This document shows positions 53,824 to 63,700 of a DNA stretch of 64,000 nt, in pieces. Source of the DNA: Schaalia vaccimaxillae DSM 15804. GTDB taxonomy: Bacteria; Actinomycetota; Actinomycetes; Actinomycetales; Actinomycetaceae. Below the pieces are notes generated by a model. It had not been told where the DNA came from and made no database searches. It saw nothing but the letters and a program-made list of their open reading frames with translations. Made by a program: the position numbers and the translations under genes. Each line of letters starts with the position of its first letter. Position 1 is the first letter of the stretch. The DNA lies in NCBI RefSeq assembly GCF_000420425.1, contig NZ_ATUX01000006.1, forward strand, positions 310,001 through 374,000, given 5' to 3'.

Positions 53824-54947
53824 TAGATGATCTCCTTGAGAGCATTCTTAAACATTTGGGTTTCTTCGGGCGTTCCGACGCTGACTCGTAACCAGCCTTG
53901 CGGGCCAACCACTCGGATGAGGACTCCTCGGTCCAGCAAATCACGGAATATGCGGTCACGGTCCTCGAATTGACCAAAAAGCACAAAATTGGCGTCCGAA
54001 TCCAAGGCCTGGAGGCCTTGCGCACGCAGCCAGTCAACCAGTTGATCGCGCTCGACGCGTAGCGACGCCACCTGTGCCATGAGTTCTTCGCGGTGACGTA
54101 GCGCAGCCAGGGCTGTTGCTTGGGAGACGGCGGACAGGTGGTACGGCAAGCGCACCAGCATAATGGCGTCAATGATTGGACGAGCAGCGGCCATATACCC
54201 CAGTCGCAGCCCAGCCATACCGAAAGCCTTCGACATGGTGCGCGAAACCACGAGGTGAGGATGATCGCCCAGCATTTCCAACGCCGAAGGAACGCCTTCG
54301 CGGCGAAACTCGCCATAAGCCTCGTCGATGACCACGAGGGTTGCGGTCTTGACGCCGTCAATGACAGGTCCCGACTGGCGCGTCATTGCAAGAATCTGAC
54401 GCTGAGCGTCCACGGGGAGCGCCGTGCCGGTGGGGTTATTGGGCGAAGCCAGGATCAGTACCGCCGGAGACTCAGCATCTAGGGTGCGGGCCACTTCATC
54501 AAGGTCCAGTGAGAAATCATCGCGCCTGGCGCCTTGGACCCAACGGGTGTTCGTGTCGCGCGCATACTCGTGATACATCGAGTAGGTGGGCGCAAAGGAG
54601 ACCACCGTGCGGCCCGGACCGCCGAAAGCCTGGAGAATCTGCGTCATCACCTCATTTGAACCGTTGGCCGCCCAAATATTCTTCGGGTCAATATCCACGC
54701 CAGATTCAGCTTTGAGATAGGCAGACAGGCTGGCGCGCAAGGCCGGGAAGTCCCGATCCGGGTAGCGGTTCAAGGTGGCGGCAGCCTGAGCCACTGACGA
54801 GGCAATATCGTCAATGACTGCTTGCGAGGGCGCGTAGGGGTTCTCGTTGACGTTGAGTCTGACGGGAACGTCTAGCTGTGGTGCTCCGTAGGGTTCGAGT
54901 CCCGCGAGGTCTTCGCGCACGGGGATTCGTAGTTTGGGCGTTGTCAT
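53823..54947 (-). CDS. hisC: Histidinol-phosphate aminotransferase
   Basis: 374 residues, class I/II PLP aminotransferase. [12 protein letters not shown] at the N-terminus, [21 protein letters not shown], and the PLP lysine in [17 protein letters not shown]. It transaminates imidazole acetol phosphate to histidinol phosphate. ATGA overlap with hisD. Confidence 0.95.
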   Translation of the reverse strand: MTTPKLRIPVREDLAGLEPYGAPQLDVPVRLNVNENPYAPSQAVIDDIASSVAQAAATLNRYPDRDFPALRASLSAYLKAESGVDIDPKNIWAANGSNEVMTQILQAFGGPGRTVVSFAPTYSMYHEYARDTNTRWVQGARRDDFSLDLDEVARTLDAESPAVLILASPNNPTGTALPVDAQRQILAMTRQSGPVIDGVKTATLVVIDEAYGEFRREGVPSALEMLGDHPHLVVSRTMSKAFGMAGLRLGYMAAARPIIDAIMLVRLPYHLSAVSQATALAALRHREELMAQVASLRVERDQLVDWLRAQGLQALDSDANFVLFGQFEDRDRIFRDLLDRGVLIRVVGPQGWLRVSVGTPEETQMFKNALKEII

Positions 54948-56269
54948 TGCGCTGCGCTCCCTTTTCCTTCACGTACGAGGGCGGCGGCTCCGTGTGCGGG
55001 CAAGTTTTCGGCGCGCGCCAAAGTGTCGAGTTGCTGCGACAAGCCTGCGAGTGCGTCTGCCGTGTATTCGACGACCTGCTGGCTGCGCAGATATTGGGTG
55101 ACATTGAGTCCGGAAGCAAAGCGCGCGGTGCCGCCGGTGGGCAGGACGTGGTTCGAGCCTGCGATGTAGTCGCCCAGAGGCACGGGAGTATATGAGCCGA
55201 CGAAGATTGCGCCAGCGTTATTGATGCGCAGAGCATCTTCGCGGGCATTCGCGGTGTGTACTTCCAAGTGTTCTGCCGCGTATGCGTCTGCCACTGCAAT
55301 CGCGTCATCAATCGAGTCGACGAGGACGATGCCGGACTGGGGTCCTCCAAGAGCCGTGAGGATACGCTCGGTGTGGGTTGTGGCCTCTGCTTGGGTGTGG
55401 ACGAGTTCGTCGACCCGGTCAGCAAGTTCCACCGAGTCGGTGATGAGTACCGACGCTGCGGCCGGATCGTGCTCAGCCTGGCTCACCAGGTCAGCCGCCA
55501 CATACTCTGGCGTAGCCGTGGCATCAGCGATGATCGCGATTTCTGTGGTGCCCGCTTCAGCATCAATACCTACGAGGCCTTGGACGACGCGTTTTGCCGC
55601 AGCCACGTATATGTTGCCGGGTCCCGTCACCACGTCGACTGGTTCTAAGCGGTCTTGTCCGTCGGTCAGTCCGTGGGCGAAAGCTGCGATGGCTTGAGCG
55701 CCGCCGATGGTCCAGACTTCCTCAACGCCGAGCAGGGCGCAGGCGGCGAGGATCGTCGGGTGTGGCAGTCCCCCGAATTCTTTTTGGGGAGGCGAGGCCA
55801 GGGCGATCGAGGGGACGCCAGCGACTTGGGCGGCCACGACATTCATGACAACCGAGGACGGGTAGACAGCCAATCCTCCGGGCACGTACAGCCCCACGCG
55901 AGACACTGGCAGCCACCGCTGGGTAACTGTGCCTCCGGGGACGATCTGGGCTTGGGCTGGGGCGGGAAGCTGCTGGGTGTGCCCCACGCGATTGTGCTCG
56001 ATAGCTGTGGTGAGTGCTTGGCGAATTTGGGGGTCAAGATTGTCCAACGCGTCGCTTATTGCTTGCGCAGGCACTCGCAGATGAGCGGGACGCACGCGAT
56101 CGAATTTCTCTGCCAACTCGTAGACGGCAGGGGCGCCCTCGTTTGCAACCCTGGCGATGAGTGGTGTGACGACCTCGACGGCTTTGGAAGTGTCGAGGGC
56201 GGCGCGCGGGAGGACTTGGCGCAGCTTGGAGGCGTCCAGGTTGGTGCCGCGAAGATCGATGCGTTTCAT
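54944..56269 (-). CDS. hisD: Histidinol dehydrogenase
   Basis: 441 residues. WLPVSRVGLYVPGGLAVYPSSVVMNV, IGGAQAIAAFAHG, DVVTGPGNIYVAAAKR, and SQAEHDPAAASVL with the Zn/catalytic Glu-His, then AEHLEVHT and GSNHVLPTGGTARFASGL identify HisD. It oxidises histidinol to histidine with NAD. First gene of the operon; promoter presumably in 56,270-56,360. Confidence 0.96.
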   Translation of the reverse strand: MKRIDLRGTNLDASKLRQVLPRAALDTSKAVEVVTPLIARVANEGAPAVYELAEKFDRVRPAHLRVPAQAISDALDNLDPQIRQALTTAIEHNRVGHTQQLPAPAQAQIVPGGTVTQRWLPVSRVGLYVPGGLAVYPSSVVMNVVAAQVAGVPSIALASPPQKEFGGLPHPTILAACALLGVEEVWTIGGAQAIAAFAHGLTDGQDRLEPVDVVTGPGNIYVAAAKRVVQGLVGIDAEAGTTEIAIIADATATPEYVAADLVSQAEHDPAAASVLITDSVELADRVDELVHTQAEATTHTERILTALGGPQSGIVLVDSIDDAIAVADAYAAEHLEVHTANAREDALRINNAGAIFVGSYTPVPLGDYIAGSNHVLPTGGTARFASGLNVTQYLRSQQVVEYTADALAGLSQQLDTLARAENLPAHGAAALVREGKGSAAQ

Positions 56270-56360
56270 GCTTCTAGCCTAGGTGATCGCCACTTTTGGG
56301 CGAGAATCCGACCAATGCTCGGACTCCCCTTTCCTTGCCCATCCCCTCCCCGCCCACCTC

Positions 56361-56417
56361 CCCGCGAAGGACTCCCATAACTTTGCCGAGGGACGCACAA
56401 AAGTCTCGCGAGGGACG
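56361..56417. repeat. Left arm of 57-bp inverted repeat flanking the S4 gene
   Basis: Matches the complement of 56793-56849 at 55 of 57 positions. Inside, CGAGGGACGCAC occurs twice (about 56388 and 56409). It lies between hisD and the S4 gene. Confidence 0.9.
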
Positions 56418-56500
56418 CACAAGTTGATGAACAAAAGAGCTGGAGCCCAACGGCAGTGGAATACTTAAGCCACCACACGTCCTCGCATAAAAGGAAACCC

Positions 56501-56734
56501 ATGTCTGACGTCCCGATCATTGAAGTCTCCAGCGGCATTAACCTGGGCCAATTCCTCAAGTTCGCCAATCTTGCCGAAGACGGGGTCATGGCACGCGAAC
56601 TCATCCAAGGCGGAGACGTTTTCGTCAACGGTCAAGTTGAGACACGCCGCGGGCATAAGCTCAGCGACGACGCTCTCGTCGAGGTCGACACCCCAGAGGG
56701 CACCTATGGGGCACGAGTGCGACTCATTCGCTAG
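56501..56734 (+). CDS. Small S4-domain RNA-binding protein
   Basis: 77 residues from ATG 56501 (AAAAGGAAA upstream), a single S4 domain: INLGQFLKFANLAEDGVMARELIQGGDVFVNGQVETRRGHKL. This matches the YbcJ/YaaA/RqcP-like small S4 proteins that bind structured RNA or ribosomes; which one is not clear. It stands alone on the plus strand between two minus-strand genes and is bracketed by the 57-bp inverted repeats. A 15-codon longer frame from 56456 has no coding character. Confidence 0.88.
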   Translation: MSDVPIIEVSSGINLGQFLKFANLAEDGVMARELIQGGDVFVNGQVETRRGHKLSDDALVEVDTPEGTYGARVRLIR

Positions 56735-56792
56735 CCCTAGGCTCACCAGCGAAGAGGCGACACCGTAGCCGACTCACACCCAGCAAGATGGA

Positions 56793-56849
56793 CGTCCCTC
56801 GCGAGACTTTTGGGCGTCCCTCGGCAAAGTTATGGGCGTCCTTCGCGGG
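56793..56849. repeat. Right arm of 57-bp inverted repeat flanking the S4 gene
   Basis: Reverse complement of 56361-56417 with two mismatches. It lies between the S4 gene stop and the dnaE stop (56880), so it could also act at the 3' ends of both convergent transcripts. Confidence 0.9.
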
Positions 56850-56879
56850 AAAGGAAAGGCGGGGTGGGGCGGAACAGGA

Positions 56880-59800
56880 CTACTGGCTGATAATCCCGTC
56901 CAAGCCAACGACCGCTTTAACATGCGAGAAGAAGGCGCTGGACTGAGCAACCCTCAGTTTTGGATCCAACTCCACCACGGTCGTACGCCCAGGCTCACGC
57001 AAATGCAAACGAACCGGAGACCCCCCGGGGAAAGACTCAAGAACCCCTCGCAACTCGGTCAGCAGTTCAGGTGTACAACGCGCAGTTGGCAACTGAATAT
57101 CCAAAGGCAAATCAGCACCATCAGACAAATCCAGCAGCGTCATGGACTGGCCGTAGACGCTCATGCCCTCCTCACGCACATTCACCTTGCCCTCCACCTG
57201 GACAATGATGTCCTGGGACAAGTAGGACTGAATCGTCTCGTAAGAGCGCGGGAAGAACAACACCTCGACAGAACCCGTCAGGTCCTCAATTGTGGCAATC
57301 GCCCACGCATTACCCTGCTTGGTCACCTTCGTTTGCACGCTCGAAACCAGACCCGCAATCTTGACAACACGATCGGCCATCCCATCCTCGGAATTAATGA
57401 CCTGAGTGATCTCAACATCCTGATAACGAGCCAACGACGCCTCAACACCACGAAGCGGATGATCTGACACATACAGACCCAGCATTTCGCGTTCCTGTGC
57501 CAGTTTCTGTTTGCGTTCAAACTCTGGAATATCCGGAATATCAACGGTCAACGTCGCCGTTCCACCCGTCCCCATGTCCTCTCCCAGTCCACCGAAAAGG
57601 TCAAACTGGCCGATCGCTTCATTGCGCTTGACGTCGATAATCGCATCCACGGCCTCGTCGCATCGCGCCAACATGGCTCGTCGTGTGTGCCCCATTGAGT
57701 CAAAAGCACCGGCCTTAATGAGGGACTGGATGGTACGTTTGTTACACACCACCTGAGGAACCTTGTCCAGGAAGTCCTGGAAGCTGGCGAATTTCCCCTT
57801 CTCCTGGCGCGTTTGAACAATGGCTTCAACGACATTGGCGCCAACATTTTGAATAGCGTTCAAACCAAAGCGAATGCTTTCACCATCAGGCGCAAAGTTA
57901 CCCATCGAATGGTTGACATCAGGTTGAAGAACAGTAATGTCCATGTGGCGGCATTCAGCCAAGTACAGGGCGCGCTTATCCTTGTTGTCCTTCGTTGAGG
58001 TCAGCAGCGCCGCCATATATTCGGTAGGGAAATTGGCTTTAAGATAGGCCGTCCAGTAGGACACCAACCCGTAGGCCGCCGAGTGCGCCTTGTTGAACGC
58101 GTATGCGGAGAAAGGCACGACTACATCCCACAGGGCACGAATCGATTCCTTCGAATAGCCGTTGGCAAGCATCCCCTGCTCGAAACCAACGAATTGCTCG
58201 TCAAGAACCTCTTTCTTCTTCTTGCCCATGGCTTTTCGAAGAATATCGGCCTGGCCAAGCGAGTAGCCTGCAAGTTTCTGCGCTATCTGCATGACCTGCT
58301 CCTGATACACAATCAGGCCGTAGGTGGTCCCCAGGATTTCCTCAAGGGGTTCAGCAAGCTCGGGGTGAATCGGAGTGATCTCCTGCTTACCGTTCTTTCG
58401 CAGCGCGTAGTTGGTATGCGAGTTCGCGCCCATAGGACCGGGCCGGTAAAGAGCACCGACAGCGGAAATATCTTCGAAGTTGTCGGGCTTCATCAACTTG
58501 AGCAGGTCACGCATGCCGCCGCCATCAAGCTGGAAGACCCCGAGGGTGTCTCCGCGCGACAGCAAGTCGTACGTCTTGCGATCCGTAGTATCCAGGTGTT
58601 CGAGGTCGGGGTCTTGCTTTCCGTTGAACGCTATGTTCTCCAAGGCATCTGAGATAACGGTGAGGTTACGCAGCCCCAAGAAGTCCATTTTGAGCAGACC
58701 CAGAGTTTCGCACGTGGGGTAATCGAATTGGGTAATGATGGCGCCATCTTGGGGACGTTTCATCACAGGGATGATGTCGGTGAGCGTATGGGAGCTCATA
58801 ATGACTGCACACGCGTGCACGCCCCACTGGCGCGTCAGCCCTTCCAGGCCCAGGGCATAGTCAACAACCTCTTGGGTCTCGGCTTTGTTCTCTTCATAGT
58901 ATTTGCGGAATTCAGCGGCTTCGGCGTAGCGCTTGTCATTCTCATCGAAGATGCCGTGGACAGAAATGTCTTTGCCCATAATGGCTGGCGGCAGGGCTTT
59001 GGTGAGCTGTTCACCCACCTTGAAGTCCTTGCCCAGGATGCGCGCAGAGTCTTTGAGGGCCTGTTTGGTTTTAATGGTGCCGTAGGTGACGACCTGGCTA
59101 ATGCGGTCCTCGCCGTACTTGCACTTGACGTATTCGATGACCTCGTCGCGCCTGCGCTCGTCAAAGTCGACGTCGAAGTCAGGCATCGAAATACGTTCGG
59201 GGTTCAAGAACCTCTCAAAAATCAGCCCGTGCTCTAAGGGATTGAGTTCGGTGATTCTCATGGCGTAGGCAACCATGGATCCGGCACCCGAACCACGACC
59301 TGGTCCCACGCGGATCTTCTGTTCTTTCGCCCAGTTGATGTAGTCGGCCACGGTCAGGAAGTAGCCGGGGAATCCCATCTGCACGATGACGTCTGACTCG
59401 TATTCAGCTTGCTTGCGCACATCGTCAGGGATGCCTTGAGGGAAACGATAGTTCAGGCCTTTCTCAACCTCTTTAATGAACCAGGAGGTCTCGTCCTCAC
59501 CTTCGGGCACATCGAAAGCTGGCATGTAGTTGGCGCCCTCGTTGGTGGTGGTGAAGGAAATGTCGCAGCGTTCGGCAATCTCCAACGTGGAGTTGCACGC
59601 CTGAGGAAGTTCTTTCCAAATGTCGCGCATCTCTTCAGAGGAGCGGATGTAGTAGCCGTCCCCGTCGAATTTGAAGCGATCCGGGTCGTTGATACGCGAA
59701 CCGGAGTTAATGCACAGGAGCGCATCTTGGATTTTGCGGTCTTCTTGCTTGACGTAGTGGGCGTCGTTGGTGGCCACCAGCGGCGCCTTCATGAGTTCGG

Positions 59801-60428
59801 CTAACTCGAGAAGCTGCTTTTGTGTGCGACGTTCAAATTCGATGCCGTGATCCATGATTTCGACGTAGAAGTTCTCTTCGCCGAAGATATCGCGTAACTC
59901 CCCCGCTTCGCGCACGGCTTCGTCCCATTGCCCAAGGCGCAGGCGCGTCTGGACGGCACCGGAAGGACAGCCGGTGAACACGATGAGCCCTTCGTGGAAT
60001 TGGCTGAGTAGTTCTTTGTCGGCGCGCGGCCACTTACCAAATTGCCCGTCGGTGGATGCGTAGGAGCCCAACCGGAACAAGTTGTGCATGCCGGTGGTGT
60101 TGTATGCGATGAGCGTCAGGTGATTGTAGGAACCACCAGCCGATACGTCGTCGCTTCGCTGCCAGGGTTCTCCCCACAACACCTTTTGCCGGTCGAAGCG
60201 GCTGGTACCCGGGGTGACGTAGGCTTCCAGGCCGATAATCGGTTTGACCCCGGCCTTGACGCAATTCTGGTAGAAGTCGTAAGCCCCGAAAAGGTAGCCG
60301 TGGTCGGTCAGGCCGATCGCAGGCTGGCCCAGGCGGGCGGCTTCTTCAGCCATGGCTTTTGTTTTCGCGGCCCCATCGAGCATCGAATACTCGGAGTGAT
60401 TGTGGAGGTGCACGAAAGAATCAGCCAT
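56880..60428 (-). CDS. dnaE: DNA polymerase III alpha subunit
   Basis: 1182 residues, the normal DnaE1 size. PHP domain at the N-terminus (FVHLHNHSEYSMLDGAAK), palm with catalytic aspartates in MPDFDVDFDERRRDEV (~416), fingers (FNKAHSAAYGLVSYWTAYLK), helix-hairpin-helix (~850), OB fold (~990-1070) and C-terminal tau-binding region. Replicative polymerase. Ends 30 bases from the right arm of the inverted repeat. Confidence 0.96.
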   Translation of the reverse strand: MADSFVHLHNHSEYSMLDGAAKTKAMAEEAARLGQPAIGLTDHGYLFGAYDFYQNCVKAGVKPIIGLEAYVTPGTSRFDRQKVLWGEPWQRSDDVSAGGSYNHLTLIAYNTTGMHNLFRLGSYASTDGQFGKWPRADKELLSQFHEGLIVFTGCPSGAVQTRLRLGQWDEAVREAGELRDIFGEENFYVEIMDHGIEFERRTQKQLLELAELMKAPLVATNDAHYVKQEDRKIQDALLCINSGSRINDPDRFKFDGDGYYIRSSEEMRDIWKELPQACNSTLEIAERCDISFTTTNEGANYMPAFDVPEGEDETSWFIKEVEKGLNYRFPQGIPDDVRKQAEYESDVIVQMGFPGYFLTVADYINWAKEQKIRVGPGRGSGAGSMVAYAMRITELNPLEHGLIFERFLNPERISMPDFDVDFDERRRDEVIEYVKCKYGEDRISQVVTYGTIKTKQALKDSARILGKDFKVGEQLTKALPPAIMGKDISVHGIFDENDKRYAEAAEFRKYYEENKAETQEVVDYALGLEGLTRQWGVHACAVIMSSHTLTDIIPVMKRPQDGAIITQFDYPTCETLGLLKMDFLGLRNLTVISDALENIAFNGKQDPDLEHLDTTDRKTYDLLSRGDTLGVFQLDGGGMRDLLKLMKPDNFEDISAVGALYRPGPMGANSHTNYALRKNGKQEITPIHPELAEPLEEILGTTYGLIVYQEQVMQIAQKLAGYSLGQADILRKAMGKKKKEVLDEQFVGFEQGMLANGYSKESIRALWDVVVPFSAYAFNKAHSAAYGLVSYWTAYLKANFPTEYMAALLTSTKDNKDKRALYLAECRHMDITVLQPDVNHSMGNFAPDGESIRFGLNAIQNVGANVVEAIVQTRQEKGKFASFQDFLDKVPQVVCNKRTIQSLIKAGAFDSMGHTRRAMLARCDEAVDAIIDVKRNEAIGQFDLFGGLGEDMGTGGTATLTVDIPDIPEFERKQKLAQEREMLGLYVSDHPLRGVEASLARYQDVEITQVINSEDGMADRVVKIAGLVSSVQTKVTKQGNAWAIATIEDLTGSVEVLFFPRSYETIQSYLSQDIIVQVEGKVNVREEGMSVYGQSMTLLDLSDGADLPLDIQLPTARCTPELLTELRGVLESFPGGSPVRLHLREPGRTTVVELDPKLRVAQSSAFFSHVKAVVGLDGIISQ

Positions 60429-60459
60429 GGTCCGATCCTAGCGCTGTAGAGCGTCCTCG

Positions 60460-60969
60460 TCAGTGCCCGCAGCCGTGGACGATTCGTCCCATTTCGACAT
60501 GGTCAATACCTGCGTCTTGGAAGATTTCGCCCGTCGTTTCGACATATCCCTGTTTGGCGTAGAAGCCGCTGGCTTGGACCTGTGCGTCGAGAACCACATG
60601 CGCATCCTGGCCAGTCGGCGTGAGCTGGGCGACGACCTCGTGCATCGACTGGACGAGGGCGGCGCCAACCTTTCGCGACCGGTATTCGCGTCGCACAGCA
60701 ATGCGCCCAAGATGATAGTGGTGGGCGCCGTCGGGGATGATGCGGCAGGTACCAACAACTTGGGATGTGCTCTGGTCAATCGCGACGAGGTGGGTGACGT
60801 CGTCGCGTTGGTCCCGCGCATCGATTTCGAGGACGAGTGGGCAGGACTGTTCGATGACAAACACATCCCACCGCACGTCTTGGCCTTTCACACGCAGTTC
60901 TTGGGAGTCTGCGACGCGCACGTGGATGCCAGAGTCGGTGGTATGGCCTGGCCATTGGTTGGCGTTCAT
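60460..60969 (-). CDS. GNAT-family N-acetyltransferase
   Basis: 169 residues from ATG 60969, overlapping the pseudouridine synthase stop as ATGA. The GNAT core is clear: [42 protein letters not shown] (acetyl-CoA-binding R/Q-x-x-G-x-G/A loop modified to RSRKVGAAL), then [17 protein letters not shown]. It is ElaA/YjcF-like, with an unknown acceptor. Confidence 0.85.
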   Translation of the reverse strand: MNANQWPGHTTDSGIHVRVADSQELRVKGQDVRWDVFVIEQSCPLVLEIDARDQRDDVTHLVAIDQSTSQVVGTCRIIPDGAHHYHLGRIAVRREYRSRKVGAALVQSMHEVVAQLTPTGQDAHVVLDAQVQASGFYAKQGYVETTGEIFQDAGIDHVEMGRIVHGCGH

Positions 60970-61892
60970 GACGAGGCCTCCGGGTGACGTAGCTTGTCGA
61001 GGGCGGACTGTAAGTCCGCGGGATAGGGCGAGCGGACCGTGGTGGGCATACCTGTGCGTGGGTGTGAGAAGCCAAGTTCCACTGCGTGCAGCCACTGGCG
61101 TTCGAGTCCGAGGGCGCTGGCTTGGGTGGAGTTGGCTCCGTAGAAGGTGTCACCCACGCAGGGGTGTCCGACCGCTGCCATGTGGACCCTGATCTGGTGA
61201 GTACGTCCCGTTTCAAGGTGAACGTCGAGGAGGGCAGCCCCCGGCATCAACTCGATGGTGTCGTAGTGGGTGATCGCATGTTTGCCGCCGTCGATGACGG
61301 CCATTCGCCATTCACGTGAGGGGTGGCGTCCGATGGGGGCGTCAATGGTGCCCGAGGGCGGCTCCGGGTGTCCAGCAACCACCGCGTTATAGATCTTGCG
61401 GACTGTGCGTTCTTTGAAAGCCCTTTTCATCACCGAATAGGCGAGCTCAGACTTGGCAACCATCATGGCGCCAGAGGTTCCAACGTCGAGTCGGTGGACG
61501 ATCCCTTGACGTTCGGGCGGACCGTAAGTGGTGATCCTGTATCCGGCGGCTTCCAGATTGCCCAGCACGGTTGGGCCTTCCCAACCCGGGCCGGTGTGCG
61601 CGGCTACTCCCACGGGTTTATCGACGACCACGATGTCGTCGTCGTCGTAGAGGATGTCCATGCCAACCACCGGCGGCGGTGTTTTTTCAGGCTCGGGAAT
61701 GGTGATGTCCAGGAGGTCTGTAACCGTCAGTCGATCAGACTTCGACGCATTCATACCGTTGATTAGGACATGGCCCTCAGAGATGAGAGCGACGCATTGG
61801 CTTCGTGATAGTCCCAGCATTCTGGATAGGGCTGCGTCCACTCGCTCTCCGACGAGGGCATCTGGAACGGGCAGGAGCCGAGACTCACTCAT
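60966..61892 (-). CDS. rluD: Pseudouridine synthase, RluD-type
   Basis: 308 residues from ATG 61892, overlapping lspA by 8 bases. S4 domain (~16-75) then the RluA/RluD catalytic domain with [16 protein letters not shown], which holds the catalytic Asp, and [14 protein letters not shown]. It probably modifies helix 69 of 23S rRNA (RluD) but RluA/C specificity cannot be excluded. Adjacent to lspA as in most bacteria. Confidence 0.9.
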   Translation of the reverse strand: MSESRLLPVPDALVGERVDAALSRMLGLSRSQCVALISEGHVLINGMNASKSDRLTVTDLLDITIPEPEKTPPPVVGMDILYDDDDIVVVDKPVGVAAHTGPGWEGPTVLGNLEAAGYRITTYGPPERQGIVHRLDVGTSGAMMVAKSELAYSVMKRAFKERTVRKIYNAVVAGHPEPPSGTIDAPIGRHPSREWRMAVIDGGKHAITHYDTIELMPGAALLDVHLETGRTHQIRVHMAAVGHPCVGDTFYGANSTQASALGLERQWLHAVELGFSHPRTGMPTTVRSPYPADLQSALDKLRHPEASS

Positions 61893-62454
61893 CTGCAGTC
61901 CCGTGAAGGTCTTGAGATCCAGGTGTGTTGGGATCAGAGATTGTTTTCTTCTCGTCTCGATCAGCGAACTCTGACGAGACGGCGAAGGCCATCCACACGG
62001 CCGCGAACACAATCCAGATGTCAGCGACATTGCCGACGAACCAACCGTTGTAATTGATGAAATCGACAACGTGACCTTGGCCAATGGACGGCGGCTGGAT
62101 CATTCTGTCGATCAGGTTACCGATGGCTCCCCCCATGAGTAGCGAGGTCGCTGCCACTGCTTGGAGAGTCTTAGCACGCCGCACCATGACTGCCAGAACA
62201 ATCAAAATGACGATGGAAAAAAGGGTGAAGATCCACGTTGTTGAGGACCCAACAGAGAAGGCGGCTCCTGAATTGCGCACTAGCTGTAGGGTCAGGAACT
62301 CGCCGACGAGAGGTATGGGTTGGCCTTCTTCAAGATTGGACTGAGCCCAGACTTTGGTGAGCTGATCGCTCACTACAGCGGTGATGATGATGCCCAGTGC
62401 AAGAGTCCACTTTGCAGCACCTGCGACCAGTCGCCGGTGTCCATGCGTCGGCAT
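61885..62454 (-). CDS. lspA: Prolipoprotein signal peptidase
   Basis: 189 residues, four membrane helices. [24 protein letters not shown] and [18 protein letters not shown] contain the conserved Asn and the two catalytic aspartates. Cleaves the signal peptide of diacylglyceryl-modified lipoproteins. Confidence 0.95.
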   Translation of the reverse strand: MPTHGHRRLVAGAAKWTLALGIIITAVVSDQLTKVWAQSNLEEGQPIPLVGEFLTLQLVRNSGAAFSVGSSTTWIFTLFSIVILIVLAVMVRRAKTLQAVAATSLLMGGAIGNLIDRMIQPPSIGQGHVVDFINYNGWFVGNVADIWIVFAAVWMAFAVSSEFADRDEKKTISDPNTPGSQDLHGTADE

Positions 62455-62531
62455 AGCCCTCCTCAGTTAGTCGGCATGGCAATGGCGGCGGCGCACTGGG
62501 CGCCGCCGCCATCACCGAAGATTTAGGAAGA

Positions 62532-63176
62532 TCAGTTCTCAGAACCGGAGTTGACCTCGCTGAGCAGGTTCTCCAGGTGACCGCGCAGGTTCGAGCGGTA
62601 TTCGGACTCGAAGGTGCGAAGCTCATTGATCTTAGTTTCGAGCAGACCGCGCTCCTGATCCAGCTGAGCGAGGATGGTCTCGTGCTGATTCTGAGCATCT
62701 GCGACGATCTCGTCGCCCTTGGCGCGCGCCTCGGCAATAATGCGATCGGACTCTTCCTTGCCGTCGCGCACGTATTCATCGTGGACGCGCTGGGCGAGGG
62801 CGAGCATGGAGGTCGCTGACTCTGCCGATTCCGGAACGACCGGGGCTTGCGGGGCCTCGACCACGGGAGCTACCTCGACGGGCTCGTCGACAACAGGTTC
62901 TTCGGCGATCTCAACGCTGGCCTCTTCGACGACCGCTGCGGGCTCTTCAACAGCTTCAGGAGCCTCAGCGACAACCTGGCCACCGGAGAGTTCGGCGATA
63001 CGACGTTCGGCGGACTCCAGCTTCTCCTTCAGATCCGTGTTCTCCATCTGGAGGGTGTAGATCGTCGAGACGACCTCATCAAGGAACTCGTCGACCTCAA
63101 CCTGGTCGTAGCCCTCACGGAACTTCACGTACTGGAATTTCTTGTTGAGAACGTCCTCTGTGGTGAGCAGAGCCAT
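62532..63176 (-). CDS. wag31: DivIVA/Wag31 polar growth protein
   Basis: 214 residues from ATG 63176 (GAGAGGCGAAGAA upstream). The N-terminal DivIVA domain LTTEDVLNKKFQYVKFREGYDQVEVDEFLDEV is followed by a short coiled coil, an acidic Val/Pro/Glu-rich linker (~70-120) and a second coiled coil (~125-205). It localises to curved poles and directs tip growth. In the usual sepF-yggT-divIVA order. Confidence 0.94.
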   Translation of the reverse strand: MALLTTEDVLNKKFQYVKFREGYDQVEVDEFLDEVVSTIYTLQMENTDLKEKLESAERRIAELSGGQVVAEAPEAVEEPAAVVEEASVEIAEEPVVDEPVEVAPVVEAPQAPVVPESAESATSMLALAQRVHDEYVRDGKEESDRIIAEARAKGDEIVADAQNQHETILAQLDQERGLLETKINELRTFESEYRSNLRGHLENLLSEVNSGSEN

Positions 63177-63389
63177 TTCTTCGCCTCTCAGTCTTAGGGG
63201 TGCGATGTACAGGAACCGATCGGGTCTCCTACACATCCGGGCTTCGGATGGCCTCAGCCCTTTGACACATCACCTCGAAGCATAGCGGAATCATTAACAT
63301 CAGCACCACTGATCACGACATATGAGAGCACGATCTGCGTAATATTCAACACCTCTGCCCGCATTTATCAGACTTCGGCCCTGTTTTTG

Positions 63390-63698
63390 CTACCCCAGGT
63401 AGGTCAGCATTCCCGCAAGACGTTGGATCATCACAACGCCGATATATAGAACGAGGAAGCCGACATCCAAGGCGAAGCCTGACGCCAACCGAAGGGGTGG
63501 GATCACTCGCCTCAGGGCACGCAGTGGCGGGTCGGTCAAGCGGTAAAGGATATTCGCAATTACCAGGATCAGCCCAGTTGGGCGCCAGCGAGGAGCAAAA
63601 ACTTGCACCCAGTCGAGAATGAGCCTGAGAGTGAGGATCAGCAGGTATAAACCAGCCAGGGCATAGATGATCCGTCCTAGCCAGTAAACGACAACCAA
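63390..63698 (-). CDS. YggT-family membrane protein
   Basis: 102 residues with two hydrophobic segments. LTDPPLRALRRVIPPLRLASGFALDVGFLVLYIGVVMIQRL is the YggT signature (Pro-rich turn then second helix). Conserved between sepF and divIVA; role in osmotic tolerance or envelope division is suggested for the family. It begins 2 bases after the sepF stop. Confidence 0.9.
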   Translation of the reverse strand: MVVVYWLGRIIYALAGLYLLILTLRLILDWVQVFAPRWRPTGLILVIANILYRLTDPPLRALRRVIPPLRLASGFALDVGFLVLYIGVVMIQRLAGMLTYLG

Positions 63699-63700
63699 GA

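Noticed and set aside
55221-56380. Long plus-strand frames opposite hisD
   Set aside because: They are antisense shadows caused by G+C-rich codon use of hisD; composition is Ser/Arg-rich without domains.
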